Below are positions 31,880-40,331 of a stretch of 64,000 nt of DNA, in pieces. The stretch comes from Isoptericola cucumis. GTDB lineage: Bacteria; Actinomycetota; Actinomycetes; Actinomycetales; Cellulomonadaceae. Under the pieces are notes generated by a model that saw only the letters and a program-made list of their open reading frames with translations, searched no databases and was not told where the DNA came from. A program made the translations under genes and the position numbers. Location of the stretch: positions 124,001-188,000 of the forward strand of contig NZ_BMDG01000001.1 in NCBI RefSeq assembly GCF_014635665.1. The letters run 5' to 3'. Numbering within the stretch: the stretch's first letter is position 1; every line of letters starts with the position of its first letter.

Positions 31880-32847
31880 GGCCCGCGTTCGAGGTCGAGG
31901 GCCTCGTCAAGCGGTTCGGGTCGACGACCGCGCTCGACGGCGTCGACCTGCAGGCACGGCCGGGCACGGTGCTCGGTGTCCTGGGACCCAACGGCGCCGG
32001 CAAGACCACCGCGATCCGGGTGCTCGCCACCCTGGAGCGCGCCGACGCCGGGCGCGCATCGGTCGACGGCCTCGACGTGGCCCGCGACGCGGTCGCCGTG
32101 CGCCGGCGGATCGGGCTCACGGGCCAGTACGCCACCGTCGACGAGGACCTCACCGGCACCGAGAACCTGGTGCTGTTCGGGCGGCTGCTCGACCTGCCGA
32201 CCGCCGAGGCACGCACCCGGGCCGCCCGGCTGCTCGACCGGTTCGGGCTCACCGACGCCGCGGGGCGCCGCGCGTCGACGTACTCGGGCGGGATGCGCCG
32301 GCGTCTCGACCTGGCCGCCAGCCTCGTGGGCTCCCCGAGCGTCCTCTTCCTCGACGAGCCCACCACCGGCCTGGACCCCGGCAAGCGCGAGGAGATGTGG
32401 CAGACGATCCGCACCCTCGCCGACGACGGCACCACGGTGCTGCTCACCACGCAGTACCTGGAGGAGGCCGACGCGCTCGCCGACGAGATCTCCGTGATCG
32501 ACCACGGCCGTGTCATCGCCCACGACACCCCGGCGGGGCTGAAGCAGCAGGCCGGCGGGCAGACCGTCGTCGTGCGGCCCCGCGACCCGGCGCAGGCCGG
32601 CAGCGCGGCGGACGTCGTCGGGCGGGTCACCGGGCGGCCGGTCGGGCGGCCCCGCGGCGGCACCGTCACCGCGCCGGTGGCGGGCCAGCGCGAGTTCGCC
32701 GACGTCGTGCGCGGGCTCGAGGACGCGGACGTCGCCGTCGCGGAGATGGCGCTCCGGCTGCCCAGCCTCGACGAGGTGTTCTTCACGCTCACCGGCAGGC
32801 CCGCCGACGGCCCCGTCACACAGACGAGCACGAGGGAGGCATCATGA
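31876..32847 (+). CDS. drrA: Drug-exporter ABC ATPase (DrrA type)
   Basis: A 323-residue ATPase of the daunorubicin-resistance family. It has Walker A GPNGAGKTT, signature TYSGGMRRRLDLAASLVGSP, Walker B VLFLDEPTTGLDP and H-loop TTQYLEEADALADE, plus the DrrA-specific C-terminal domain ending in LPSLDEVFFTLTG. It powers the permease encoded next, exporting hydrophobic drugs or lipids. ATG 31876 overlaps the oxidoreductase stop, and its own stop overlaps the DrrB start, so all three proteins are made in a coupled way. No biosynthetic cluster is nearby, so the drug is not known and the role may be resistance and not self-protection. Confidence 0.92.
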   Translation: MRPAFEVEGLVKRFGSTTALDGVDLQARPGTVLGVLGPNGAGKTTAIRVLATLERADAGRASVDGLDVARDAVAVRRRIGLTGQYATVDEDLTGTENLVLFGRLLDLPTAEARTRAARLLDRFGLTDAAGRRASTYSGGMRRRLDLAASLVGSPSVLFLDEPTTGLDPGKREEMWQTIRTLADDGTTVLLTTQYLEEADALADEISVIDHGRVIAHDTPAGLKQQAGGQTVVVRPRDPAQAGSAADVVGRVTGRPVGRPRGGTVTAPVAGQREFADVVRGLEDADVAVAEMALRLPSLDEVFFTLTGRPADGPVTQTSTREAS

Positions 32848-33683
32848 CCGACACCCTGGGCACGACCCGCCCCGAGACCCGCCCGCGGCCCCCGCGCGGC
32901 GCGGCCGACCTCCGGCCGCGGCGCTGGCCGCTGGCGCGCCACAGCCTGGCGCTGGCGCGCCGCGCCCTCGTCAAGACCCTGCGCAACCCCGGCGAGCTGA
33001 TGGACGCCGTCATCCTGCCGGTGGTGTTCCTCGTGCTGTTCGTCTACCTTTTCGGTGGAGCCGTCGCCGGCTCGACCCAGGAGTACCTGCAGTACCTGTT
33101 CCCCGGCGTCCTCGTGCTGACCACGGTGCTCACGGGGCAGGTCGCGACGGGCCTCAGCATCGTGCAGGACATGAAGAAGGGCGTCTTCGACCGGCTCCGC
33201 AGCATGCCCGTGCCGCGGGCGGCGATCCTCACCGGCTCCGTGCTCGCGGACGGCGTGCGCTACGTCATCGCCCTCGCCGTGCTGTTCGGCGTGGGGTACG
33301 CGATGGGCTTCCGCGTCGAGACGGACCTGGCCTCGACGCTGGCCGCCTGCGCCGTCGCGATCGCCCTCGGCTTCTCGCTGAGCTGGCTGACCGTGCTCGT
33401 CGCCGTCGTGCTGCGCGACGAGATCATGGTGACGACCGTCGGGTTCCTGCTGCCGTTCCCGCTGGTCTTCGGCACCGGGATGACCGCACCGACCGAGACG
33501 ATGCCCGGCTGGCTGCAGGCGTGGGCCGGCGTCAACCCGGTCAGCCACGCGATCGAGGCCAGCCAGGGCCTGCTGCTCGGCGGGCCGGTCGCCGGGCCGG
33601 TAGGCGCGACGCTGCTGTGGAGCGGGGCCTTCCTCGCCGTCTTCGGCACCGCCGCCGTGCTCGCGTTCCGCCGCTACGCCTGA
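32844..33683 (+). CDS. drrB: Drug-exporter ABC permease (DrrB type, ABC-2)
   Basis: A 279-residue ABC-2 membrane protein. A long basic N terminus leads to six membrane segments (LMDAVILPVVFLVLFVYLFG first), with the DrrB-like loop SIVQDMKKGVFDRLRSMPVP between helices 2 and 3 and PLVFGTGMTAPTETMPGWLQ near the end. It forms the channel for DrrA. ATG 32844 overlaps the drrA stop as ATGA. The gene is last in the oxidoreductase-drrAB operon and is followed by a long hairpin shared with the convergent kdgK gene. Confidence 0.92.
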   Translation: MTDTLGTTRPETRPRPPRGAADLRPRRWPLARHSLALARRALVKTLRNPGELMDAVILPVVFLVLFVYLFGGAVAGSTQEYLQYLFPGVLVLTTVLTGQVATGLSIVQDMKKGVFDRLRSMPVPRAAILTGSVLADGVRYVIALAVLFGVGYAMGFRVETDLASTLAACAVAIALGFSLSWLTVLVAVVLRDEIMVTTVGFLLPFPLVFGTGMTAPTETMPGWLQAWAGVNPVSHAIEASQGLLLGGPVAGPVGATLLWSGAFLAVFGTAAVLAFRRYA

Positions 33684-33705
33684 CGTGCCGCCCGCGCCGT
33701 GGCGA

Positions 33706-33747
33706 CGGCACGTGCGAAGCCACCCGGCTGGGACCTCGCACGTGCCG
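33706..33747. terminator. Bidirectional hairpin between drrB and kdgK
   Basis: CGGCACGTGCGA (33706-33717) and TCGCACGTGCCG (33736-33747) are perfectly complementary over 12 bases around an 18-base loop, in the gap between two convergent genes. Confidence 0.75.
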
Positions 33748-33779
33748 CGCCCCCGGCGTCGGCCGGGCGGTGGGTCGCG

Positions 33780-34886
33780 TCAGCGCTGGACGCGGGCGCT
33801 GCCGCCGCCGGCAAGCTTGGCGACCTCGGCGAGGGTCGCCGTCGTCGTGTCGCCGGGCGTGGTCATGGCGAGCGCGCCGTGCGCGGCGCCGTACTCCACG
33901 GCCTCCTGCAGGGAGCCGAGCTCCATCAGCCCGTACGCCAGCCCGGAAGCGAACGAGTCGCCGCCGCCGACGCGGTCGAAGATCTCCAGGTCCGACCGGT
34001 GGGTCGCCTCGACGAAGCCCTCGGCGCGCGACCAGGCGATCGCGCCCCAGTCGTTGACGGACGCGGACTTCACGCCGCGCAGCGTCGTCGCGATGACCTG
34101 GAAGTTCGGGTAGGCCTCGGCGGCCGTCTTGATCATCGCGCGGAAGGCGCCGGTGTCGAGGTCGGTGAGGTTCTCGTCCACGCCCTCGACCTCGAAGCCG
34201 AGGGAGGCGGTGAAGTCCTCCTCGTTGCCGATCATGACGTCGACGTGCTGCGCGAGGCGGCGGTTGACCTCGCGCGCCCGATCGACGCCACCGATGTCCT
34301 TCCACAGGGACGGGCGGTAGTTGAGGTCGTACGACACGACGGTGCCGTGCCGGCGCGCGGCCGACATGGCGGCCTCGGCCACGTCCGCGGCCGACTCGGA
34401 CAGCGCGGCGAAGATGCCGCCGGTGTGCAGCCAGCGCACGCCCGCGCCGAAGAGGGCGTCCCAGTCCACGTCCTCGGGCTGCATCTGCGAGATCGCGGTG
34501 TGGCCGCGGTCGCTGACGCCCACGGCGCCGCGCACCCCGAAGCCGCGCTCGGTGAAGTTGAGGCCGTTGCGCACCGACCGGCCGATGCCGTCGAACTCGC
34601 GCCACTGCACCCAGGAGGTGTCGAGCCCGCCGGTGAGCATGAAGTCCTCGACGAGGCGGCCCACCTCGTTGTCCGCGAGCGCGGTGACGATCGCACCGCG
34701 CAGGCCGAACGCGCGACGCAGGCCGCGGGCGACGTTGTACTCGCCGCCGCCCTCCCAGACGTCGAAGGAGCGGGTCGTGCGCACGCGGCGGTCGCCCGGG
34801 TCGAGGCGGAGCATGACCTCGCCGAGCGCGACCGCGTCGTACCGGCACTCGGCGGCCGGACGGGTGGTGATGGACGGGTTGCTCAT
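33780..34886 (-). CDS. kdgK: 2-keto-3-deoxygluconate kinase (PfkB family)
   Basis: A 368-residue sugar kinase of the PfkB/ribokinase family. It phosphorylates 2-keto-3-deoxygluconate to KDPG. The substrate-binding start is ALGEVMLRLDPGDRRVRTTR with WEGGGEYNVARGLRRAFG, and the catalytic anion hole and base are in RVGGGDSFASGLAYGLME near residue 310. The YDLNYRPSLWKD segment is typical of KDG kinases. ATG 34886 overlaps the aldolase stop as ATGA, forming an eda-kdgK operon. It collects KDG from both UxuA and KduD. It is slightly longer than E. coli KdgK (about 310), as many actinobacterial versions are. Confidence 0.92.
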   Translation of the reverse strand: MSNPSITTRPAAECRYDAVALGEVMLRLDPGDRRVRTTRSFDVWEGGGEYNVARGLRRAFGLRGAIVTALADNEVGRLVEDFMLTGGLDTSWVQWREFDGIGRSVRNGLNFTERGFGVRGAVGVSDRGHTAISQMQPEDVDWDALFGAGVRWLHTGGIFAALSESAADVAEAAMSAARRHGTVVSYDLNYRPSLWKDIGGVDRAREVNRRLAQHVDVMIGNEEDFTASLGFEVEGVDENLTDLDTGAFRAMIKTAAEAYPNFQVIATTLRGVKSASVNDWGAIAWSRAEGFVEATHRSDLEIFDRVGGGDSFASGLAYGLMELGSLQEAVEYGAAHGALAMTTPGDTTTATLAEVAKLAGGGSARVQR

Positions 34887-35560
34887 CAGGACTCCTTGAT
34901 CTCGGCGGCGAGGGCGACGGCCTCGGCGGTGCGGCGGGTGACCTCGGCCCAGTCGCCGGCATCGACGAGCTTCTTGTCCACCATCCACGAGCCACCCACC
35001 GCGAGCACGGGGGCGAGGCCGAGGTAGTCGCCGAGGTTGGCGGCACCCACGCCGCCGGTGGGCACGAAGCGCAGGCCGGGGAACGGGGCGGAGAACGCCT
35101 TGATCGCGGCGGGCCCGCCGACCACGGAGGCCGGGAAGAGCTTGACGACGTCGAGGCCCAGGTCGAGCGCGGCCATGATCTCGGTGGGCGTGGCGACGCC
35201 GGGCAGCACGGGCAGGCCGTGGTGCTGCGCGCGGCGGACGACGGCCTCCGACAGCCCCGGCGACACGACGTAGCGGGCGCCCGCGTCGGCGACGGCGTCC
35301 ACCTGGTCGGCGGTGGTGACGGTGCCGGCGCCGACCACGACGTCGGGCTGCGTGCGCGCGACCGCGCGGATGGCGTCGATCCCGCCCGCGGTGCGCAGGG
35401 TGATCTCGGCGACGGGCAGGCCGCCGGCGACGAGCGCGTCGGCAAGCCGGGCGCCCTGGTCGGCGCCGTCGACCACGACGACGGGCACGAGCCGGTGGGC
35501 ACCGAGCGCGGCGACCACGTCGCCGGCGGCTGCCGGGGTCGGGGTGTCGGGGGAAGACAT
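34886..35560 (-). CDS. eda: KDPG aldolase
   Basis: A 224-residue class I aldolase that splits 2-keto-3-deoxy-6-phosphogluconate into pyruvate and glyceraldehyde 3-phosphate. The Schiff-base lysine is Lys140 in DVVKLFPAS, with Glu52 and Arg56 in AEITLRT and GAGTV at 78-82; the phosphate site PTGGVGAANL is present. The start is ATG 35560, behind GGAG. It is the first gene of the operon with kdgK and diverges from an IclR regulator across 68 bases holding operator-like repeats. Both genes together finish the uronate pathway; no edd is present, so the operon serves uronates and not gluconate. Confidence 0.93.
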   Translation of the reverse strand: MSSPDTPTPAAAGDVVAALGAHRLVPVVVVDGADQGARLADALVAGGLPVAEITLRTAGGIDAIRAVARTQPDVVVGAGTVTTADQVDAVADAGARYVVSPGLSEAVVRRAQHHGLPVLPGVATPTEIMAALDLGLDVVKLFPASVVGGPAAIKAFSAPFPGLRFVPTGGVGAANLGDYLGLAPVLAVGGSWMVDKKLVDAGDWAEVTRRTAEAVALAAEIKES

Positions 35561-35569
35561 CGAGGCTCC

Positions 35570-35607
35570 GTTTCGCTATGGTGAACGCCTGTTGTTCACT
35601 ACGGAAC
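35570..35607. promoter_or_regulatory. IclR-type operators in the eda / iclR spacer
   Basis: The divergent spacer carries GTTTCGCTATGGTGAAC (35570-35586) and GTTCACTACGGAAC (35594-35607), each with inverted GTT(T)C / GAAC ends; the facing GTGAAC and GTTCAC halves form a further six-base inverted repeat. Inverted GTTC...GAAC ends suit IclR-family repressors of the KdgR group. Confidence 0.5.
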
Positions 35608-35628
35608 ACCCTAGAGGACGGACCAGCG

Positions 35629-36429
35629 ATGACCCAACCCCCTGACGCCGCGGGACGGGCGGACGCCGCACCGAGCCCGCTGGGCAGCGTCGACAAGGCG
35701 CTCCTCACCCTCGACGCGCTGGCCCGCGCGGGCGCGGGCGGCACCACGCTCGCGGCCCTCGCCGCCGAGGTCGGGGCCAACAAGTCGACCCTGCACCGCA
35801 CCCTCTCGGCCCTGCGCCACCGCGGGTACGCCGAGCAGGACGACGCCGGCACCTACCGGCTCGGGCCCGCCGTCCTCGCGCTGGGCACCGCCTACCTGGC
35901 CGAGGACAACCTGCCGGCCCTGCTTCGCCCCGCGCTCGAGGCCCTGCGGGACGACGTCGACGAGCTGGTCCACCTCGGCGTCCTGGCCGGCACCGAGGTC
36001 GTCTACCTCGACAAGGTGGAACCGCAGCGCCCGTTGCGCGTCTGGTCCGCCGTCGGGCGACGCGTGCCGGTGGCGACCACCGCGCTGGGGCGCGCCCTGC
36101 TCGCCGCCGCCCCGTCGGACGACGCCGAGCTGGCGCGGTTCGCCGCGGCCACGGGCACCGGCCCCGCCACGACGGCCGACCGGCTGCACGCGACCCTCGA
36201 CGACGCGCGCGCCCGCGGCTACGCCTCCGAGACGGAGGAGAACGAGCCCGGCATCGCGTGCGTCGCGGTCGCCCTGCTGCGCGCGGGGCGGCCGGTCGCG
36301 GCCGTGAGCATCACCGCCCCCGCCGAGCGGATGACCGGCGCAGCCCGCGCCGCGCGGGTCGCCGCGCTGCGCGAGCTGCTCCCGACGGTCCTCCCGGTCG
36401 GCCTGACCGTCCCCGCCCCGACGACGTAG
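35629..36429 (+). CDS. IclR-family regulator, divergent from eda-kdgK
   Basis: A 266-residue IclR repressor. The winged helix is at about residues 20-75 (LAALAAEVGANKSTLHRTLS), followed by the effector domain (LVHLGVLAGTEVVYLDKVEP; VPVATTALGRALLAA; GYASETEENEPGIACVAVAL). The start is ATG 35629 with GAGGA upstream; an in-frame start 17 codons earlier overlaps the operator region and is less likely. It diverges from eda-kdgK and is convergent to kduD with seven bases between stop codons. By analogy with KdgR, the effector may be KDG or KDPG; this is inference. Confidence 0.9.
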   Translation: MTQPPDAAGRADAAPSPLGSVDKALLTLDALARAGAGGTTLAALAAEVGANKSTLHRTLSALRHRGYAEQDDAGTYRLGPAVLALGTAYLAEDNLPALLRPALEALRDDVDELVHLGVLAGTEVVYLDKVEPQRPLRVWSAVGRRVPVATTALGRALLAAAPSDDAELARFAAATGTGPATTADRLHATLDDARARGYASETEENEPGIACVAVALLRAGRPVAAVSITAPAERMTGAARAARVAALRELLPTVLPVGLTVPAPTT

Positions 36430-36436
36430 CCGTGGT

Positions 36437-37237
36437 TCAGCGGGCGAGCCACCCGCCGTCGACCGGCAGGATCGCGCCGTGCACGTACTGCGACGCGGGT
36501 GCCGCGAGGTACAGGACGGCGCCGGCGATGTCCGCCGGGTCGCCCCAGCGCCCGGCCGGGATCCGGGCGAGGATCTCGGCGCTGCGCTGCTCGTCGGACC
36601 GCAGGGCGCCGGTGTTGGCCGTGGCGACGTAGCCCGGCGCGACGGCGTTCACGTTGACCCCGCGCCCGGCCCACTCGTTGGCGAGGGCCTTGGTCAGGCC
36701 GGCGAGGGCCGACTTGGCCGCCGTGTAGCCCGGCACGTTGATGCCGCCCTGGAAGCTGAGCATCGAGGCGGTGTTGACGATCCGGCCACCGCCGCGGGCG
36801 AGCATGCTGCGCCCGACCTCCCGGGACAGGACCCACGCCGAGCGCAGGTTCACGTCGAGCACGTGGTCGAAGTCGGCGTCGGGGTGCTCGGCGGCCGGCG
36901 CGCGGCGGATCGTGCCGCCGTTGTTGACCAGCACGTCCACCTCGCGCTCCGCCAGGAAGCCGGCCAGCCGCGCGACCGCCTCGCGGTCGGACAGGTCGGT
37001 GGCGACGGGCGTGAACTCGCGCCCCGCGGCCTCGACCGCGCGGCGCGTGTCGGAGTCGCCGTCGGGCATGGTCGTGCTGACGCCCACGACGTCGGCCCCG
37101 GCCCGCGCGAGCAGCTCCGCGATCGCGAGGCCGATGCCCTTGCTGGCGCCGGTCACGACGGCCGTGCGGCCGGTCAGGGCGAACATCCGGGCGACGGTGG
37201 GGTCGGTGGGCAGGTCGACAGAACTGGTGTTGCTCAA
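36437..37237 (-). CDS. kduD: 2-deoxy-D-gluconate 3-dehydrogenase family SDR
   Basis: A 266-residue short-chain dehydrogenase. The NAD site is TGASKGIGLAIAELL (about 29-43), NNGG lies at about 105, and the catalytic Ser/Tyr/Lys are in NTASMLSFQGGINVPGYTAA. The C-terminal LPVDGGW is typical. KduD reduces 2,5-diketo-3-deoxygluconate, the KduI product, to KDG. The frame begins with TTG 37237 (MSNTSS), with a weak AAAGACGAG site; ATG 37186 (MFALTGRTAVVTG) is an alternative and would give a standard-length protein. It ends the dctPQM-kduI-iclR-kduD operon. General gluconate dehydrogenase activity is possible, but context favours KduD. Confidence 0.88.
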   Translation of the reverse strand: MSNTSSVDLPTDPTVARMFALTGRTAVVTGASKGIGLAIAELLARAGADVVGVSTTMPDGDSDTRRAVEAAGREFTPVATDLSDREAVARLAGFLAEREVDVLVNNGGTIRRAPAAEHPDADFDHVLDVNLRSAWVLSREVGRSMLARGGGRIVNTASMLSFQGGINVPGYTAAKSALAGLTKALANEWAGRGVNVNAVAPGYVATANTGALRSDEQRSAEILARIPAGRWGDPADIAGAVLYLAAPASQYVHGAILPVDGGWLAR

Positions 37238-37291
37238 GGACTCGTCTTTCGTCAGGCCGGGGTGCGCGACCGCCGGCGGGCGCCGTGCGCC

Positions 37292-38044
37292 CTAGCGGTC
37301 CGCGCCCCCGAGCGCGTAGGTGATGTCGGCGGCGGCCTTGTGCAGGTCGCCCGCCATCGCCACGAGCTGCTCCTCGGTGTGCTCGAGCGCGAGCGTGGAG
37401 ATGGACAGCCCGTAGTTGGAGTGGCCGGTGTGGTCGCGCAGCGCCGTGCCGATGCAGACGACGCCGGGCACGTTCTCCTCACGGTCGAACGCGTGGCCGT
37501 CGCGGCGGATGTCGGCGACCTCGGCCCGCAGCGCCTTCAGGGTGGTCAGGGTCCGCGCCGTGCGGCGCACCAGCCCGGCCCGGTTGACGAACCGGACCAG
37601 CTCGTCGTCGTCCAGGCGGGCCAGGATCGACTTGCCGATGGCCGAGGTGTGCAGCGGGATCGCGGCGCCGACGCGCGACGGCATCCGGTACGGCTTGTCC
37701 GAGTCGGTGCGGACCAGGTAGATGATCTCGTCCCCGCTGCGCACCCCGACGTGCACCGTGCACTGCACGCGGCGCACCAGGTCGTCGACGTACGGCTGGA
37801 CGATCGACGAGACGTCGATGCGGTCGTACGCCCGGCCGGCGAGCGACAGGACCTTCGGCCCCGGCACGTGCTCGCCGCCCGCGGTGACGCGGATGAAGTC
37901 CCGGTCCACGAGGGTCGCGAGGATGCGGTGGACCGTGGCCTTCGGCAGGTGCACCGCCGCCACGATCTCGCTGAACCGCTCGTGCGTCATCGCCGCCTCG
38001 AGCACCATCAGCGTCTTCTCGCTCGCCGTCGCCGCCTCGCTCAT
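37292..38044 (-). CDS. IclR-family regulator within the kdu operon
   Basis: A 250-residue IclR regulator, the second in this cluster. The helix-turn-helix covers about residues 5-60 (FSEIVAAVHLPKATVHRILA) and the ligand domain follows (CTVHVGVRSGDEIIYLVRTD; IPLHTSAIGKSILARL; FDREENVPGVVCIGTALRDH). ATG 38044 is preceded by GAGGCTGGG. It lies between kduI and kduD on the same strand with gaps of 36 and 54 bases, so it is made from the same message and would form a feedback loop over the TRAP-kdu operon. A GTTC...GAAC repeat before dctP is a candidate site. It is only distantly similar to the IclR at 35629. Confidence 0.9.
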   Translation of the reverse strand: MSEAATASEKTLMVLEAAMTHERFSEIVAAVHLPKATVHRILATLVDRDFIRVTAGGEHVPGPKVLSLAGRAYDRIDVSSIVQPYVDDLVRRVQCTVHVGVRSGDEIIYLVRTDSDKPYRMPSRVGAAIPLHTSAIGKSILARLDDDELVRFVNRAGLVRRTARTLTTLKALRAEVADIRRDGHAFDREENVPGVVCIGTALRDHTGHSNYGLSISTLALEHTEEQLVAMAGDLHKAAADITYALGGADR

Positions 38045-38080
38045 CCCAGCCTCCTCGTCCGCGCCGTGTGCCGGCGGCCG

Positions 38081-38920
38081 TCAGCGCATCGTGGCGACGT
38101 CGAACCCGTCCATGTCGTCGAACGCCTGGTTCTCACCGGCCATCGCCCACACGAAGGAGTATGCCGACGTCCCGACGCCGGAGTGCACCGACCAGCTGGG
38201 CGAGATGATCGCCTCCCGGTTCGCGACGACCATGTGCCGGGTCTCGGTCGGCTCGCCCAGCAGGTGCACCACCCGGGCCTCGTCGGGGAGGTCGAAGTAC
38301 AGGTAGCACTCCGTGCGGCGGTCGTGGGTGTGCGCGGGCATGGTGTTCCACATGCTGCCCGGGTGCAGCGTCGTGACACCCATGACCACCTGGCAGGACT
38401 GCACCCCGCTGGAGTGGATGTACTGGTTGAGCGTGCGCCGGTTCGAGGTGAGCTGGTCGCCCAGCTCGCGGACCGTGCCCTGGCCGGGCTCCACCAGCGT
38501 CGTCGGGTAGGCGGTGTGCGCCGGCGCGGAGAACAGGTAGAACCGCGCGGGGCCCTCGTCCCCGGCCGCGTCGTCGGAGGAGAGCACGACGTCCGCCGCG
38601 CCCCGGCCCACGTAGAGGCACGCGCCGTGCGCGAGGCGGTGCGCCGTGCCGTCGACGGTGATCGTGCCCGGCCCGCCCACGTTGACGACGCCGGCCTCGC
38701 GGTGGTCGAAGAACTGCTCCGAGCGGATCTCGGGGTAGCCGGGCAGGGTCAGCGGCGCCGAGACCGGGCTGACACCGCCCAGCACCACCCGATCGTGGTG
38801 GGTGTAGACGGTACGGATCTCGTCGTCGACGAAGAGCCCGGGCACCAGGTACCGGCGGCGCAGCTCCTCGGTGTCCATGCCGGGCACCTGGTCCGGTGCC
38901 GTGGCGTAACGCTGTTCCAT
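38081..38920 (-). CDS. kduI: 5-keto-4-deoxyuronate isomerase
   Basis: A 279-residue cupin enzyme, the usual KduI length. It isomerises 5-keto-4-deoxyuronate (from unsaturated uronates) to 2,5-diketo-3-deoxygluconate. All four zinc ligands are visible at the expected spacing: His197 and His199 in MPAHTHDRRTE, Glu204, and His246 in SWSVHSG. The start is ATG 38920 with AGGAGG seven bases upstream. It follows dctM with a 10-base tandem-repeat array in the spacer. Its presence means the cell takes up products of a pectate, alginate-like or glycosaminoglycan lyase; no lyase is encoded in the window. Confidence 0.95.
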   Translation of the reverse strand: MEQRYATAPDQVPGMDTEELRRRYLVPGLFVDDEIRTVYTHHDRVVLGGVSPVSAPLTLPGYPEIRSEQFFDHREAGVVNVGGPGTITVDGTAHRLAHGACLYVGRGAADVVLSSDDAAGDEGPARFYLFSAPAHTAYPTTLVEPGQGTVRELGDQLTSNRRTLNQYIHSSGVQSCQVVMGVTTLHPGSMWNTMPAHTHDRRTECYLYFDLPDEARVVHLLGEPTETRHMVVANREAIISPSWSVHSGVGTSAYSFVWAMAGENQAFDDMDGFDVATMR

Positions 38921-38932
38921 GAAGACCTCCTG

Positions 38933-39010
38933 GGGTCGTGCAGGGTCGTGCAGGGTCGTGCAGGGTCGTGCAGGGTCGTGCAGGGTCGTGCAGGGTCGTG
39001 CAGGGTCGTG
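38933..39010 (-). repeat. 10-bp tandem repeat array between dctM and kduI
   Basis: Eight copies of GGGTCGTG spaced by CA (unit CAGGGTCGTG, seven full copies plus a partial one) follow each other with no mismatch. The array begins seven bases after the dctM stop and ends five bases before the kduI ribosome-binding site on the minus strand. It does not encode part of either protein. A perfect array of this kind will gain and lose units by slippage, so the dctM-kduI distance probably differs between strains. Confidence 0.97.
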
Positions 39011-39016
39011 CGGCGG

Positions 39017-40321
39017 CTACGCCAGCCCGAGGACGCCGGGCAGCCACAGGGACAGCGCGGGCGTCATCGCGACGACGAGCAGCAGGATCACGAGAGCGAC
39101 GAAGAACGGCAGCATGCGTCGCATCACGCTCTCGATGGACATGCCGGAGACGCGGGCCCCGACGAACAGGACCGGCCCGACGGGCGGCGTGATGGTGCCG
39201 ATCGACAGCGCGAGCACCATGAAGATGCCGAAGTGGATGGGGTCCATGCCGAACTCCGTCACGACGGGCAGGAAGATCGGCGCGAAGATCAGCACGGCGG
39301 GGGTCGGGTCCATGAAGCACCCGATGACCAGCAGCAGCGCGACGATCAGCACGATCAGCACGTACGGGTTGGTGCTCACCGACAGCAGGGCGTCGGTCAC
39401 GAGCTGCGGGATCTGCGCGAACGACATCACCCACGACATGACGGCCGACACCCCGACCAGGAACATCACGATCGACGTCGTCCGCGAGGCCTCGAGCAGG
39501 ATGCCCGCCAGGTCGCGCACCGTGATCGCGCGGTGGGCGAACGAGAGCACGAGCGCGTAGACCACCGCGATGCACGACGCCTCCGTCGGCGTGAAGACGC
39601 CGGCGAGGATCCCGCCGATCACGACGACGATCAGCAGCAGGGCGGGGACCGCGTCGGCGGCGACCTTCAGCCGCGCGGCGACGGACATCGTCTCGGTGAC
39701 CCGCAGGGCGGGCCGCTTGCGGGCGTACAGGTGCACGATCACCATGCACACCGCCGCCCACAGGATGCCCGGCACGTACCCGGCCACGAACAGCGCCGCG
39801 ATCGAGGTGCTCGACACGAGCGAGTAGACGATCATCAGGTTGCTCGGCGGGATGATCATGCCGGACGGCGCGGAGGCGATGTTCGTCGCCGCCGCGAAGT
39901 CCTTGGGGTAGCCCTCCTTGGCCTGCAGCGGCCCCATCGTCGAGCCCACCGCCGCGACCGACGCGACGGCCGACCCGGAGACGGCCCCGAACAGGGCGTT
40001 CGCCGCGACGTTCGTCTGGGCGAGCGAGCCGGGGGCCCGGCCCACGAGCACCTTGGCGAAGTTGATGAGCCGGAGCGCGATCCCGCCGTTGTTCATGATC
40101 ACGCCGGCGAGCACGAAGAACGGGATCGCCAGGAGCGAGAAGTTGTTGATGCCGCGGAACATCTGCTGCGCGGACGTCAGCAGGCCGTTCTCGAAGCCGA
40201 GCGCCGTGATGGCCGCGGCCGCGGACGCCGTGCCGACGGCGACGGAGACGGGGACGCCGAGGGCGAGGAGCACGAGGATCCCCACGACCAGGACGAGCCC
40301 GGCAAGAGCTGCGATCTCCAC
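39017..40321 (-). CDS. dctM: TRAP transporter large permease (DctM)
   Basis: A 434-residue TRAP large membrane subunit with about 12 membrane segments. Family marks are NNFSLLAIPFFVLAGVIMNN near residue 55, NALFGAVSGSAVASVAAVGS, ATNIASAPSGMIIPPSNLMI and LSIGTITPPVGPVLFVGARV. It forms the sodium-driven channel with DctQ for a ligand delivered by DctP. GTG 40321 is chosen because TGAGGAGG lies just before it; an upstream ATG frame to 40378 overlaps dctQ and lacks a site. In this operon the ligand is probably an unsaturated or saturated uronate. Confidence 0.93.
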   Translation of the reverse strand: MEIAALAGLVLVVGILVLLALGVPVSVAVGTASAAAAITALGFENGLLTSAQQMFRGINNFSLLAIPFFVLAGVIMNNGGIALRLINFAKVLVGRAPGSLAQTNVAANALFGAVSGSAVASVAAVGSTMGPLQAKEGYPKDFAAATNIASAPSGMIIPPSNLMIVYSLVSSTSIAALFVAGYVPGILWAAVCMVIVHLYARKRPALRVTETMSVAARLKVAADAVPALLLIVVVIGGILAGVFTPTEASCIAVVYALVLSFAHRAITVRDLAGILLEASRTTSIVMFLVGVSAVMSWVMSFAQIPQLVTDALLSVSTNPYVLIVLIVALLLVIGCFMDPTPAVLIFAPIFLPVVTEFGMDPIHFGIFMVLALSIGTITPPVGPVLFVGARVSGMSIESVMRRMLPFFVALVILLLVVAMTPALSLWLPGVLGLA

Positions 40322-40331
40322 AGGGACCTCC

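Noticed and set aside
38933-39010. Possible CRISPR array
   Set aside because: The units are 10 bases with a two-base joint and no unique spacers, and no cas genes are near.
38919-39560. A plus-strand frame starting with a repeated GRAGSCRVVQ-type peptide across the 10-bp array
   Set aside because: The repeat peptide only reflects the DNA repeat. The frame then runs antisense through dctM and has no start site or homology.
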